Shown here piece by piece: positions 35,556 to 44,874 of a stretch of 57,539 bases of DNA. The stretch's first letter is position 1; each line of letters opens with the position of its first letter. Under the pieces are notes generated by a model. The model did no database searches, had not been told where the DNA came from, and worked only from the letters and a program-made list of their open reading frames with translations. The translations under genes were made by a program, and so were the position numbers. This DNA comes from M55B127 sp035269185. Its GTDB lineage: Bacteria; Bacillota; Halanaerobiia; Halanaerobiales; M55B127. Where the stretch lies: positions 1-57,539 of the forward strand of contig CAYSHP010000009.1 of NCBI GenBank assembly GCA_964430875.1, written 5' to 3'.

Positions 35556-35584
35556 TTGACTATAAAACTCAGAATTGATATTTT
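35556..35584 (+). promoter_or_regulatory. Promoter of the CopB-type ATPase gene
   Basis: TTGACT (35556-35561) and TATTTT (35579-35584) are separated by 17 nt. I see no CopY-type TACAnnTGTA operator. Confidence 0.6.
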
Positions 35585-35615
35585 TATATTAGAATTGAAA
35601 AGCGGAGGTTAGAAT

Positions 35616-37577
35616 ATGAATGAAGAGAATAATCATCATGAAAAAATGGTGCAGGACTTTAAAAAGAGGTTCTTTATTTCTTTAATAGTGATGATTCCTA
35701 TTTTAATTCTTTCTCCCATGATCCAATCTTTTTTAAATATTGAATTTAAGTTTACTGGAAGTAATTATATATTATTTGTGCTGGCAACCTTCATTTTCTT
35801 TTATGGAGGTTGGCCTTTTTTAAAAGGACTTTATGATGAACTTAGTGATAAACAACCAGGAATGATGACTTTAATCGCATTAGCGATTTCTGTTGCATAT
35901 ATTTACAGTAGTGCAGTTGTTTTTGGTCTTGCAGGAAGATTCTTTTTCTGGGAATTAGCAACATTAATTGTCATAATGCTTTTAGGACACTGGATTGAGA
36001 TGCGCTCAGTTATGAGTGCATCACGAGCCTTAGAAGAATTAGCAAGACTAATGCCCAATACAGCTCATAAAATAGTCGGTGATGAAATAAAAGATGTTAA
36101 AATTAAAGAATTAGAAGTAGGAGATAAAATTCTTATTAGGCCAGGTGAAAAATTACCAGCTGATGGGGAAATTGCAGAGGGATCAAGTTATATAAATGAA
36201 TCAATGTTAACTGGGGAATCTGATCCTGTCGAAAAAGCTGATGGTGATGAAGTAATTGGAGGTTCTATTAATGGTGATAGTTCATTAGAAGTTACAATTA
36301 AAAAAGCTGGTGATGACAGTTATTTATCTCAGGTAATAAACTTAGTAGAAGAAGCTCAAAAAGCTAAATCTAAGACACAGGGGATTGCTGACAAAGCAGC
36401 CTTTTATTTAACAATTATTGCAATTTCGGTGGGTATTATTACTTTATCTTCCTGGCTTATTGCAGGGAAAGACCTGGCATTTGCTATTGAAAGAATGGCA
36501 ACTGTAATGGTGATAACTTGTCCACATGCTCTGGGTTTAGCAATACCACTTGTAGTAGCAGTTTCAACTACCATTTCAGCCCAAAACGGACTTTTAATAA
36601 GAAATAGAACTGCTTTTGAAAATGCAAGAAAGATTACTACAGTTGTTTTTGATAAAACCGGTACACTAACCGAAGGAGAATTCGGAGTAAATGATATTCA
36701 GGTATTTGAACAAGAATTAGATGAAAATCAAATTATAACTTATGCAGCTTCACTTGAGAAAAATTCCGAACATCCCATTGCAAGAGGTATTGAAAAAGAA
36801 GCTGAAACAAAAGAGATAGATTTACTTGAAGTAAAGGAATTTGAAAACATTAAAGGTAAAGGTGTTAAGGGAACCATCAATAATACTAGTTATAAAGTAG
36901 TAAGTCCGGGTTATCTTAAAGAAAATAGTATTGATATTCCCGAAGAATTTAATAAAAAAACAGGACCATTTACAATAATTTTTGTTTTAAAAAATGATAA
37001 AGTAATAGGGTCAATAATTCTTTCAGATAAAATCAGAGAATCTTCAAAAGAAACTATTAAAAAACTACAAAATAAAGGTATTAAAGTCTGGATGCTTACA
37101 GGTGATAATGAACAAACAGCCCAATATGTAAGTGATGAATTAGGGCTAGATGGATATATTGCCGGAGTATTACCACATGAAAAGCAGGAAAAGATAAAAG
37201 AATTCAAAGGTACAAAAGAATTTGTTGCCATGACCGGGGACGGAGTAAATGATGCACCTGCATTAGCAAATGCTGATGTTGGAATAGCAATTGGTTCTGG
37301 CACAGATGTAGCAGCAGAAACCGCCGATATCATTTTAGTAGAAAGTGATCCCGCTGATGTATTAAATCTAATAGAGTTCGGTAAAGCTACTTTCAAAAAA
37401 ATCATCCAAAACCTCTTTTGGGCAACTGGCTATAATGCAATTGCTATTCCATTAGCAGCGGGTGTACTAGCAGGATACGGAATAATGATTTCGCCTGCAC
37501 TGGGTGCTATATTAATGTCCTTAAGTACTGTGATTGTTGCTATTAATGCCAAACTCTTAAAGATGGGAAAAAATTAA
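35616..37577 (+). CDS. copB: P1B-type metal ATPase, CPH (CopB) type
   Basis: The 653-residue heavy-metal pump has membrane motif TCPHALGLAIPL near residue 302, phosphorylation loop DKTGTLTEG near 345, a TGES actuator motif (NESMLTGESDPVEK), SEHPIARGIE and the hinge MTGDGVNDAPAL near 540. The CPH variant marks the CopB group, associated with Cu(I)/Cu(II) or Ag export. It lacks an N-terminal heavy-metal-associated domain and has only a short HH-containing tail. Start is ATG 35616 after CGGAGG. An aldo/keto reductase and a peroxiredoxin follow closely, forming a metal and redox stress unit. Confidence 0.92.
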   Translation: MNEENNHHEKMVQDFKKRFFISLIVMIPILILSPMIQSFLNIEFKFTGSNYILFVLATFIFFYGGWPFLKGLYDELSDKQPGMMTLIALAISVAYIYSSAVVFGLAGRFFFWELATLIVIMLLGHWIEMRSVMSASRALEELARLMPNTAHKIVGDEIKDVKIKELEVGDKILIRPGEKLPADGEIAEGSSYINESMLTGESDPVEKADGDEVIGGSINGDSSLEVTIKKAGDDSYLSQVINLVEEAQKAKSKTQGIADKAAFYLTIIAISVGIITLSSWLIAGKDLAFAIERMATVMVITCPHALGLAIPLVVAVSTTISAQNGLLIRNRTAFENARKITTVVFDKTGTLTEGEFGVNDIQVFEQELDENQIITYAASLEKNSEHPIARGIEKEAETKEIDLLEVKEFENIKGKGVKGTINNTSYKVVSPGYLKENSIDIPEEFNKKTGPFTIIFVLKNDKVIGSIILSDKIRESSKETIKKLQNKGIKVWMLTGDNEQTAQYVSDELGLDGYIAGVLPHEKQEKIKEFKGTKEFVAMTGDGVNDAPALANADVGIAIGSGTDVAAETADIILVESDPADVLNLIEFGKATFKKIIQNLFWATGYNAIAIPLAAGVLAGYGIMISPALGAILMSLSTVIVAINAKLLKMGKN

Positions 37578-37593
37578 TTTAGAGGTGAGTTTA

Positions 37594-38442
37594 ATGAGTA
37601 AAAATGGAATTCCTACTAGGACCTTAGGGAAGACTGGTGAAGAAGTTTCAATAATAGGCTTAGGTGGATATCATATTGGTAAGATGGATAAAAATGAATC
37701 TGTAAAATTAATTAAAAGAGCAATTGATAAAGGAATTACATTTTTAGATAATGCCTGGTGTTATCATCAAGGTTTAAGTGAAAAGCTAATGGGTAAGGCT
37801 TTAAAAGATGGATATCGCAAAAAAGCTTTTGTAATGACGAAAAATCATGGTCGAACCAAAGAAAGATTTAATAAACAACTAGAAGACAGTTTGAAGAGAT
37901 TGCAGACTGATTATATTGATTTACTACAGTTGCATGAAATAATTAATATTGGAGAACCTGCTAAAATTGATAAAGAAGGTGTTTTAGAAGCCGCTGTAAA
38001 AGCAAAAGAGGCAGGTAAAATAAGATATATTGGCTTTACTGGCCATCGTTATCCCTTACTTCACCAACAAATGCTGGATTTAGATTTTGATTGGGATACA
38101 GTTCAACTACCTGTGAATGTATTAGATTACCATTATAGAAGTTTTCAGAATCAAATAATACCTCAAGCTAACGAAAGAAACATGGGGGTTATAGGTATGA
38201 AAAGCTTGGCGAGTGGTCATATTTTTAAAACAGATATTAAAGTTAAAGAGGCAATTAGGTATTCATTATCAATGCCAATAAGTACTTTGGTTAGTGGAAT
38301 TGATTCCTTTGAAGTATTAGAACAGAATTTAGAGATTGTAAGAGACTTTCAGCCTTATTCAGATGAAGAACTAACTGAGTTGAGAAATAGGTTTAAAGGT
38401 GAAGCTTACAAAGGACAGCATGAGTATTATAAAACAGATTAA
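37594..38442 (+). CDS. Aldo/keto reductase
   Basis: The 282-residue protein has the AKR TIM-barrel: VSIIGLGGYHIG, the catalytic Asp/Tyr region FLDNAWCYHQGLSEKLMGKAL, Lys in VMTKNHGR and His in DLLQLHEI, then IRYIGFTGHR. The C-terminus is shorter than in ferredoxin-bearing AKRs. It reduces carbonyls with NAD(P)H; substrate unknown. I take ATG 37594 as the start; the GTG at 37585 lies within the GAGGTG site. Confidence 0.9.
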   Translation: MSKNGIPTRTLGKTGEEVSIIGLGGYHIGKMDKNESVKLIKRAIDKGITFLDNAWCYHQGLSEKLMGKALKDGYRKKAFVMTKNHGRTKERFNKQLEDSLKRLQTDYIDLLQLHEIINIGEPAKIDKEGVLEAAVKAKEAGKIRYIGFTGHRYPLLHQQMLDLDFDWDTVQLPVNVLDYHYRSFQNQIIPQANERNMGVIGMKSLASGHIFKTDIKVKEAIRYSLSMPISTLVSGIDSFEVLEQNLEIVRDFQPYSDEELTELRNRFKGEAYKGQHEYYKTD

Positions 38443-38465
38443 AAATATTCAGGAGGTATTAATTT

Positions 38466-38930
38466 ATGGTTATTAAAAAAGGTAAAAATCCGAATGGCTT
38501 TACTCTACCAGATCAAAATGGAAATGATATTTCTATCAGTGATTATGATGACAAATATAAGTTGCTTTCCTTTCATCCCCTAGCTTGGACAAGTGTTTGC
38601 AGAAATCAAATGAAAGCAATTGAAGAACGTTATGAAGATTTTGAAGAACTTAATACAGTTCCCTTTGGTATTAGTATTGACCCTGTTCCATCAAAAAAAG
38701 CTTGGGCAGATGATCTAGGTTTAAAAAAATTAAAAATACTTTCAGACTTTAATCCATTAGGCTTTGCAGCTAAAATTATGGATGTTTTTATTGAGGAAGA
38801 AAATATGTCAGGCAGAGCAAATATCTTATTAAATCCCGAGGGAGAAGTAGTCTGGTTTAAAGAATATGAAATCCATGAAGCGCCTGATTTTGATGAAGTA
38901 ATAGAAGCAATTAAAGAAGTACAAAAATAA
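38466..38930 (+). CDS. Peroxiredoxin (AhpC/TSA family)
   Basis: The 154-residue protein has FHPLAWTSVCRNQMKAIEE with the peroxidatic Cys near residue 46, in place of the usual TxxC region, and SILSDF/GLKKLKILSDF and GRANILLNPEGEVVW later. No second cysteine is present, so it is a 1-Cys type that needs an external thiol. Start is ATG 38466 after AGGAGG, 23 nt after the reductase. It detoxifies peroxides. Confidence 0.88.
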   Translation: MVIKKGKNPNGFTLPDQNGNDISISDYDDKYKLLSFHPLAWTSVCRNQMKAIEERYEDFEELNTVPFGISIDPVPSKKAWADDLGLKKLKILSDFNPLGFAAKIMDVFIEEENMSGRANILLNPEGEVVWFKEYEIHEAPDFDEVIEAIKEVQK

Positions 38931-39044
38931 AATAAAGAGGCATCAAAACCTGAACTAAACAGAGAATTATTGAATTTTATAGAGCTAATTATATCTAAAT
39001 GTAAAATATATTTTTATAGATATAATAACATTAAATAAATCAGG

Positions 39045-39072
39045 TTGATATACTATTTATATTTGTTATATT
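39045..39072 (+). promoter_or_regulatory. Promoter of the PRC-barrel gene
   Basis: TTGATA (39045-39050) and TATATT (39067-39072) are separated by 16 nt in the region between peroxiredoxin and PRC-barrel genes. Confidence 0.5.
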
Positions 39073-39113
39073 TAAAGTAGAAGGGATATCTCTTTATACA
39101 GGAGGAGATATTT

Positions 39114-39887
39114 ATGTTAGCTAATACTGAGGAACTAAAAGGTTTTGATGTGTATAGTGAAGATGAAGAAATAGGTAAAATTGAAGATTATTATTTCGAT
39201 AAAGATTACTGGGTTACAAGATATCTAGCAGTCGATACTGGCAACTGGTTAGTTGAAAGAGATGTTTTGATTTCACCAGAATCAATCGATAATATAGATT
39301 ATGGAAATGGAAATATAAAACTGAATATACCAACTGAAAAAATAGAAAATTCTCCACCTGTAATAAAAGAAGAACCACTTTTAAGAACTAAAGAAAAGGA
39401 TCTTGCTGATTATTTTAGCTGGCCTTATTATTGGAATGGTACAGGTAGTAGTAAACCAGGTGTTAGTGGTATGGTTCCTAATAATTTAATTAGAGAAATA
39501 ACAATAAAGGAAAATATGAACAAAAAAAGTCCAAATAGCAATAAAGATGAAGTAAAAGCAGGCTTAAGAAGTGTTAATAAAATGATCAATTATGATATAC
39601 ATGCAGTTGATGGTAGAATTGGCCACGTAGAAAAGTTTATCCTAGATGATGATAATTGGTTGGTCAGATATATAGTAGTTGAGACAAAAAATTTTCTTCC
39701 CGGCAAAAAAGTTGTATTAGCGCCCGAATGGATTACAGATATAGACTGGGTGAGAGAAGAAGTAGCATTTAATCTCAAAAAAGAAGAAATTAAAAATGCT
39801 CCAGAATATGATCCCGTAATCCCGGTTTCTGAACTTTACGAGAAAAAATTATATGAGCATTATGATAAAGAAAAATATTGGGAATAA
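39114..39887 (+). CDS. Tandem PRC-barrel domain protein
   Basis: The 257-residue protein has two PRC-barrels. The first is near residues 5-80 (FDVYSEDEEIGKIEDYYFD, TRYLAVDTGNWL) and the second near 155-235 (YDIHAVDGRIGHVEKFILDDDNWLVRYIVVETKNF). The linker is rich in Trp/Tyr/Gly (YFSWPYYWNGTGSSKPG). Such proteins are found with stress and RNA-processing systems, but function is not defined. Start is ATG 39114 after AGGAGG. Confidence 0.88.
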   Translation: MLANTEELKGFDVYSEDEEIGKIEDYYFDKDYWVTRYLAVDTGNWLVERDVLISPESIDNIDYGNGNIKLNIPTEKIENSPPVIKEEPLLRTKEKDLADYFSWPYYWNGTGSSKPGVSGMVPNNLIREITIKENMNKKSPNSNKDEVKAGLRSVNKMINYDIHAVDGRIGHVEKFILDDDNWLVRYIVVETKNFLPGKKVVLAPEWITDIDWVREEVAFNLKKEEIKNAPEYDPVIPVSELYEKKLYEHYDKEKYWE

Positions 39888-39892
39888 AGCAT

Positions 39893-39916
39893 GAAAACCG
39901 CCGTGAGGCGGTTTTC
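39893..39916. terminator. Terminator between PRC-barrel and MBL-fold genes
   Basis: GAAAACCGCC (39893-39902) and GGCGGTTTTC (39907-39916) form a perfect 10-bp stem around GTGA. It directly abuts the stop codon of the minus-strand gene. Confidence 0.85.
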
Positions 39917-40498
39917 TTAATCTTCAAATTTAATAAAATCTCCTGGTTTTAAAAGCCGGGAATCATAACCAGCTTCTCTTAAAATTTTATTTAATTCCAT
40001 GGCTTCTTGCACAGCATCATTATCTTTTGAATTAAAATGATAGGGAATTACAATATCCGGCTTTATATCTTTTACTAGGGTTAAATATTCATTAAAGAAA
40101 TCTTTAAAACAGGCTGTAAACATCAATTTAACATCTTGGTCTGGTTTTGGATAATCTGCTGAATCAGCTGTATGGTAAATTCCTTTATAATAATAACAGA
40201 CTGATTCATCTGAACCATAACAATCACAGTCTAATACCTTTATCTCATCTTTAATATTGTCCCCACTTTCAATAACTTTACCTTCTACTGAAAATTTATC
40301 AAAAAAGGACTGAGGCCCATATAACGATGTATCAGGATATTTCTTTAAAATCTCTTGATCAAAATGATCATCATGTTCATGAGTAACTAAGATTATATCC
40401 GGCTTATTTTTAGGTTCTGTTTCATAATGAGGATCAATTAATATATTTAGGTCATCTTCAATTTCTATACTTGCTTCACCTAAAAATCTAACTATCAT
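39917..40498 (-). CDS. Metallo-beta-lactamase-fold hydrolase
   Basis: The 193-residue protein has the short MBL core: LIDPHYE, the metal motif VTHEHDDHFD near residue 39, and later HTADSADYP and IPYHFNSKD. This is the UlaG/YtnL-like small group acting on unknown substrates. Start is at 40498 after AAGGAGGG. It is a single gene, convergent with the PRC-barrel gene. Confidence 0.88.
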   Translation of the reverse strand: MIVRFLGEASIEIEDDLNILIDPHYETEPKNKPDIILVTHEHDDHFDQEILKKYPDTSLYGPQSFFDKFSVEGKVIESGDNIKDEIKVLDCDCYGSDESVCYYYKGIYHTADSADYPKPDQDVKLMFTACFKDFFNEYLTLVKDIKPDIVIPYHFNSKDNDAVQEAMELNKILREAGYDSRLLKPGDFIKFED

Positions 40499-40712
40499 AT
40501 TAATCCCTCCTTGTATTTTAAATATTTTATATAAAGTTTAAAAACCCTTTTTTAAAAATATAATAAACAGTATAAGTAATAGGATGTAATTTTAAGATAG
40601 GTACCATTTTTAGGGCATTATTTGTTATAATTAGCATATTAATATATAATGTATATGGATGTGATAAGGATTATTTAAAAATATCTAAAATACATAAAAG
40701 GAGCCACAGCAA

Positions 40713-41630
40713 ATGAAAAATATAAAAGTTTTATTTTTATCATTTTTGTTAATTAGTTCACTATTAATTATAGGAAACAATGGTATGCTTTTTGCTCAGG
40801 ATAATATGACACTTAAGATAGGCATTATGCCAGCTGTAGATTCTGCGCCTATTTTGTTAGCAGAAGAAAAAGGTTATTATAAAGAATTAAGTCTTGATAT
40901 GCAAATAGATATTTATACAAATGCTGTAAACAGACAAAGTGCATTACAGACCGGTGAATTGGATGGGGCAATGACGGATTTAATTGCTTTTGTCAATAAT
41001 GTAAAAAATGGATTTCCCATCAAAATTACAACTAGCACTAATGGCAGTTTTCCCATATTGGTAAAACAGGGTTTCAAAGAAAAAGAAGAAATAGATATTG
41101 GGATGATGGAAATAAGTGTTTCAAACTTTTTATCAGAACAGTATTTACTAGATGAATATAAGTTAAATAAGGTTTTTATCTCAGCTATTCCCGCTCGTTT
41201 AGAAATGATTAAGTCTGGAAAGTTAGATATGGCTGTTATTCCTGAACCGCTTGCTTCTATGGGTGAATTAGCCGGTTTAGAAAAGAGGGTATATGAAAAT
41301 GAATATGATTTTACACCTGAGGCTATGATATTTACGGATAAAGCTATTGAAAACAAAGCAGAAGCAATTGAACTTTTCCATAAAGCCTATAATAAAGCAG
41401 TTAGGGATATTCAAGCTGATGATACTGGTGCCCGGGAAGTATTAATTAATAGATTAAAGCTTAAACCTACTATTAAAAACTTAATATCAATGCCGGATTA
41501 TCATATAGCAAGAGTACCAACTGAATCTTATTTAAATTATGTTATAAACTGGGTAGAAGAAAAACAAAATGAAGAGATAAATCTATCTTATCAAAAGATG
41601 ATAGAGGAGAAATTTATTCAAAATGATTAA
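40713..41630 (+). CDS. ABC importer solute-binding protein, NMT1/SsuA type
   Basis: The 305-residue protein has a signal peptide (FLSFLLISSLLIIGNNGMLFA) and the NMT1/ThiY-like fold: LKIGIMPAVDSAPILLAEEKGYY, LQTGELDGAMTDLIAF and PARLEMIKSGKLDMAVIPEP. No lipobox cysteine is obvious. Related proteins bind sulfonates, nitrate or pyrimidine precursors; the ligand cannot be read. It overlaps the ATPase gene by 8 nt. TATAAT at 40626-40631 could be its -10. Confidence 0.85.
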   Translation: MKNIKVLFLSFLLISSLLIIGNNGMLFAQDNMTLKIGIMPAVDSAPILLAEEKGYYKELSLDMQIDIYTNAVNRQSALQTGELDGAMTDLIAFVNNVKNGFPIKITTSTNGSFPILVKQGFKEKEEIDIGMMEISVSNFLSEQYLLDEYKLNKVFISAIPARLEMIKSGKLDMAVIPEPLASMGELAGLEKRVYENEYDFTPEAMIFTDKAIENKAEAIELFHKAYNKAVRDIQADDTGAREVLINRLKLKPTIKNLISMPDYHIARVPTESYLNYVINWVEEKQNEEINLSYQKMIEEKFIQND

Positions 41631-42357
41631 GGTTGATAATTTAAATTTTTCTTATGAAAATAAAAAAGTGGTTAAAGATATAAACTTTTCAATTACAGAG
41701 GGAAAGAGCTGGGCAATAATAGGTCCTTCAGGTTGTGGTAAAACTACTTTAATTTATCTTTTGGCAGGTCTATTAGAACCTGATCAGGGTATGATTAAAA
41801 TTAATGATAAAATTATCAATAATATTAGAGAAGAAACGGGTGTTATTTTACAAAATTATGGTTTATTTCCCTGGAAAACAGTTCATAATAATGTTGCACT
41901 AGGTTTAAAGGTTAGAAATTATCAAAAGGGAAAAATTGAAAAAATAGTTTTAAAGGTTTTAAAAAGATTGGGGATTGATAATTTTAAGGATAAATATCCA
42001 GCTGAATTAAGTGGAGGTCAAAATCAAAGAGTAGCTGTAGCTAGAACTCTTGTTTTAAATCCTGATTTACTATTAATGGATGAACCATTTTCTGCCCTTG
42101 ATGCAATTACCAGGGAAGAAATGCAGAACTTGATTTTGAAAATTCATCAAGAAAACAATCTATCTTATTTAATAGTTACACATAATATTGATGAAGCTGT
42201 CTTTTTAGGACAAAAAATTGCAGTTATGAAAGAAGGAGAGTTTATCCACCAAATAGATAATCCTTATTTTGGAGATATTAAGTTAAGAGAAAAAGAAGAG
42301 TTTTTTCAACTATGTAAAAAACTTAGGATTATGATGTCTGAGGATGATTTATTGTGA
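41623..42357 (+). CDS. ABC importer ATPase (TauB/SsuB type)
   Basis: The 244-residue ATPase has Walker A GPSGCGKTTL near residue 34, Q-loop ILQNYGLFPWKTV, signature LSGGQNQRVAVARTL and Walker B LLLMDEPFSALD. The FPWKTV sequence is characteristic of the nitrate/sulfonate/taurine importer group. It begins inside the binding-protein gene and overlaps the permease gene by 4 nt, so it is translationally coupled. Confidence 0.92.
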   Translation: MIKVDNLNFSYENKKVVKDINFSITEGKSWAIIGPSGCGKTTLIYLLAGLLEPDQGMIKINDKIINNIREETGVILQNYGLFPWKTVHNNVALGLKVRNYQKGKIEKIVLKVLKRLGIDNFKDKYPAELSGGQNQRVAVARTLVLNPDLLLMDEPFSALDAITREEMQNLILKIHQENNLSYLIVTHNIDEAVFLGQKIAVMKEGEFIHQIDNPYFGDIKLREKEEFFQLCKKLRIMMSEDDLL

Positions 42358-43124
42358 AAACTAAAAGCAGGTTAAATATCTTTTATGGAGCATTATTAAT
42401 AATAGTTTTTTGGTGGGTATTACACATTATTTTTAGTTCTAAAGTTATTCCTTCCCCTTATACTGTGATCATTAATTTTTTTAATATCTTAATTCCTGTA
42501 TTATTACCTCATCTTGTTATGAGTTTATACAGGATAGTCACAGCCGTCTTATTAGCGTTATTATTAGGGGTATCAATAGGTTTATTTACCGGAATAAATA
42601 ATAGGGTTGATCAATATATCTCACCAGTTATTTATCTAATTTATCCTATCCCTAAAATTGCCTTTTTACCAATATTTATGTTGCTTTTTGGATTAGGAGA
42701 TCGATCAAAGATAATTTTAATAATGGTAATTGTAATCTTTCAAATTATAGTCACTACAAGAGATAGTGTAAAAAATATCAATCCAGAATATTTTTATTCA
42801 GCTAGATCGATGGGAGTAACTGGCTGGGAAACTTACCGTCATGTAATAATTCCAGCTATATTACCACAAATATTGACTGCTCTTAGAATAACAGTGGGAA
42901 CCAGTATTGCAGTTTTATTCTATGCTGAAAACTTTGCTACTCAGTATGGAATTGGTTATCATATTATGAATAGCTGGATTATGGTTAACTATGTGGATAT
43001 GTTTAGTGGAATATTAGCAGTTAGCATTTTAGGACTATTAATTTTTCAGTCAATAGACTTATTAGAAGACCATTTTTGTCATTGGGTTAAAGTTGGCAAC
43101 AAAAAAAGGCTTGAAATAAATTAA
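42354..43124 (+). CDS. ABC importer permease (TauC/SsuC type)
   Basis: The 256-residue permease starts at GTG 42354 in a GTGA overlap with the ATPase stop. It has six membrane segments and the EAA-like loop ARSMGVTGWETYRHVIIPAILPQI near residue 145. It forms the membrane channel of the NMT1-type importer. Confidence 0.92.
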   Translation: MKTKSRLNIFYGALLIIVFWWVLHIIFSSKVIPSPYTVIINFFNILIPVLLPHLVMSLYRIVTAVLLALLLGVSIGLFTGINNRVDQYISPVIYLIYPIPKIAFLPIFMLLFGLGDRSKIILIMVIVIFQIIVTTRDSVKNINPEYFYSARSMGVTGWETYRHVIIPAILPQILTALRITVGTSIAVLFYAENFATQYGIGYHIMNSWIMVNYVDMFSGILAVSILGLLIFQSIDLLEDHFCHWVKVGNKKRLEIN

Positions 43125-43136
43125 AGGGAGCATGAT

Positions 43137-43880
43137 ATGGAAGTATTATTATATAGTTTTATAGCAGGTGTATCTACAGCAGCTGGTGTAGTTGTATTAA
43201 TTATTTTTGGAAAACCTAAAGAGAAGTTTCTGGCTGCCTTATTAGGTTTTGCTGGAGGAATAATGTTAGCTGTAGCAGTATTTGAATTATTACCTGAAGC
43301 TGTTGAATTAAGTTCAATGTTAATATCTATATTATCCTTTATTTTAGGTGCTTTAATGATGTTTGGCTTAGATAAATTAATACCTCATTCCCATCTTTCT
43401 ACAACCGAGCATCTTCAAATTGAAAACCCTCAGAAATTAAAAATTAAAATGTCTATGTTGAGAACCGGCTATCTAATATTTTTTGGTATTGGGTTACATA
43501 ATTTGCCTGAAGGTATTGCGATTGGGGCAGGCTTTGAATCCAGTCCTGAAATAGGTTTATATATTGCAATCGCAATTGCACTACATAATATACCGGAAGG
43601 ATTAGCAATTGCTGGCCCTTTAAAAACAGCCGGAGTGAAAAATTTAAAAATAATTCTTTTTGCACTGGGAGCAGGTTTAATGACTGTTATAGGAACTTCA
43701 ATTAGTTTATTAATATTCAACATAACAAAAGTATTTGTAGGTGGTTTTTTAGCTTTGGCGGCCGGAGCAATGATTTATATTGTAAACGATGAATTAATTC
43801 CGCAATCAAATGTAATCCATAATCATTATGCAAACGCGGGCATGATTATAGGATTATTATTAGGTTTTGCAATTCTTTAA
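43137..43880 (+). CDS. ZIP family metal transporter
   Basis: The 247-residue protein has eight membrane segments and the ZIP metal motifs HNLPEGIAIGAGFE and HNIPEGLAIAGPL near residues 122 and 146. It takes up Zn2+ or related divalent metals. It begins 12 nt after the ABC permease, so it is probably co-transcribed with the importer. Its 3' end overlaps the convergent prenyltransferase gene by 4 nt. Confidence 0.92.
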   Translation: MEVLLYSFIAGVSTAAGVVVLIIFGKPKEKFLAALLGFAGGIMLAVAVFELLPEAVELSSMLISILSFILGALMMFGLDKLIPHSHLSTTEHLQIENPQKLKIKMSMLRTGYLIFFGIGLHNLPEGIAIGAGFESSPEIGLYIAIAIALHNIPEGLAIAGPLKTAGVKNLKIILFALGAGLMTVIGTSISLLIFNITKVFVGGFLALAAGAMIYIVNDELIPQSNVIHNHYANAGMIIGLLLGFAIL

Positions 43881-44767
43881 AAGAATAAAAGAGTTATAAT
43901 TTGTATTAGTCCGAAGCTTAAATGCAGTTGGTTTGTAATTGGTACACCTGTGTTTTTGGCTTCGGATACATTTTTATAGGCTTTAACTGTCAGGGGTATG
44001 GTTAAAAAAGTAAAGAGAGAATAAACAGGAAAATCTCCATTGATAACGAAAATAATAGTTAATAAGTATGATAATATTATTAAAGTTAAATATAATAATT
44101 TCCCTTTTTTAAAGCCAATTCTAACTGTCAATGTTTTAATATTTAAACCCTTATCTCTTTTATAATCCCTTAATTCATTGCTTAACATTAAAACAGGTAT
44201 CAATAAACTTACCGGTAAACCTAATAAGATGGGTCTAACTGAAAAATATTCAGTAAAGACAAGAAAACTACCTAATACCATAAGTGGTCCCATTAAAACA
44301 AAGGAAAAGGGAGTTCCTAAGCCTCGTTTTTTATATACAATTGGTTCACCTGTATAAGAATATCCACCAATAATTCCTATAATACCAATGATAATTAATT
44401 TTTTAGTACTTAAATATATTAAAATTAAACCTAATAGACCAGTTATTAAAAAACAAGTTATTCCTAAACAGAAAATTAATATATCAAACCAGGTTCTTTT
44501 TTGTCCCAGAAAATTATATTTTTTTCCTGTAAAATGAAGGTTTTTATACTCACATTCAAAGTAATCATTGATGAAATTTGTACCGGTCTGTACGATTAGA
44601 CCAGCTAAAGTTACTAAAAATATTAATAGAATATTATTATGATTGAGCATTATATCTAACTCTCTATTGGCAATTACAATTCCCAAAGTTGTGGAATATA
44701 ATGCTAAGGAAAGAGATAAGGGACGAGAGGCAATCCAGATCTCTTTTAATATTTTAATTTTTTTCAT
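43877..44767 (-). CDS. UbiA/MenA family prenyltransferase
   Basis: The 296-residue polytopic protein has the first Asp-rich-type motif NFINDYFECEYKN (only one canonical Asp) and the second NELRDYKRDKG, plus MenA-like GTPFSFVLMGPLMVLGS. MenA attaches a polyprenyl chain to 1,4-dihydroxy-2-naphthoate. No other menaquinone genes are in the window, so another aromatic or lipid acceptor is possible. It converges on the ZIP gene with a 4-nt overlap. Confidence 0.8.
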   Translation of the reverse strand: MKKIKILKEIWIASRPLSLSLALYSTTLGIVIANRELDIMLNHNNILLIFLVTLAGLIVQTGTNFINDYFECEYKNLHFTGKKYNFLGQKRTWFDILIFCLGITCFLITGLLGLILIYLSTKKLIIIGIIGIIGGYSYTGEPIVYKKRGLGTPFSFVLMGPLMVLGSFLVFTEYFSVRPILLGLPVSLLIPVLMLSNELRDYKRDKGLNIKTLTVRIGFKKGKLLYLTLIILSYLLTIIFVINGDFPVYSLFTFLTIPLTVKAYKNVSEAKNTGVPITNQLHLSFGLIQIITLLFF

Positions 44768-44874
44768 TTACGTCACCCAAATTTAATGATAATATTTAAA
44801 GTAATTATTACATAAAATTAAGGTTTGTTCAATAATTAATTCACAAGAAAAATTATGAGTGGGAGGTTTCAAGA

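Noticed and set aside
40499..40712. TPP riboswitch before the NMT1-type ABC importer
   Set aside because: None of the conserved TPP core (CTGAGA, ACCTGATCTGG) is present, so a thiamine precursor role is not supported.
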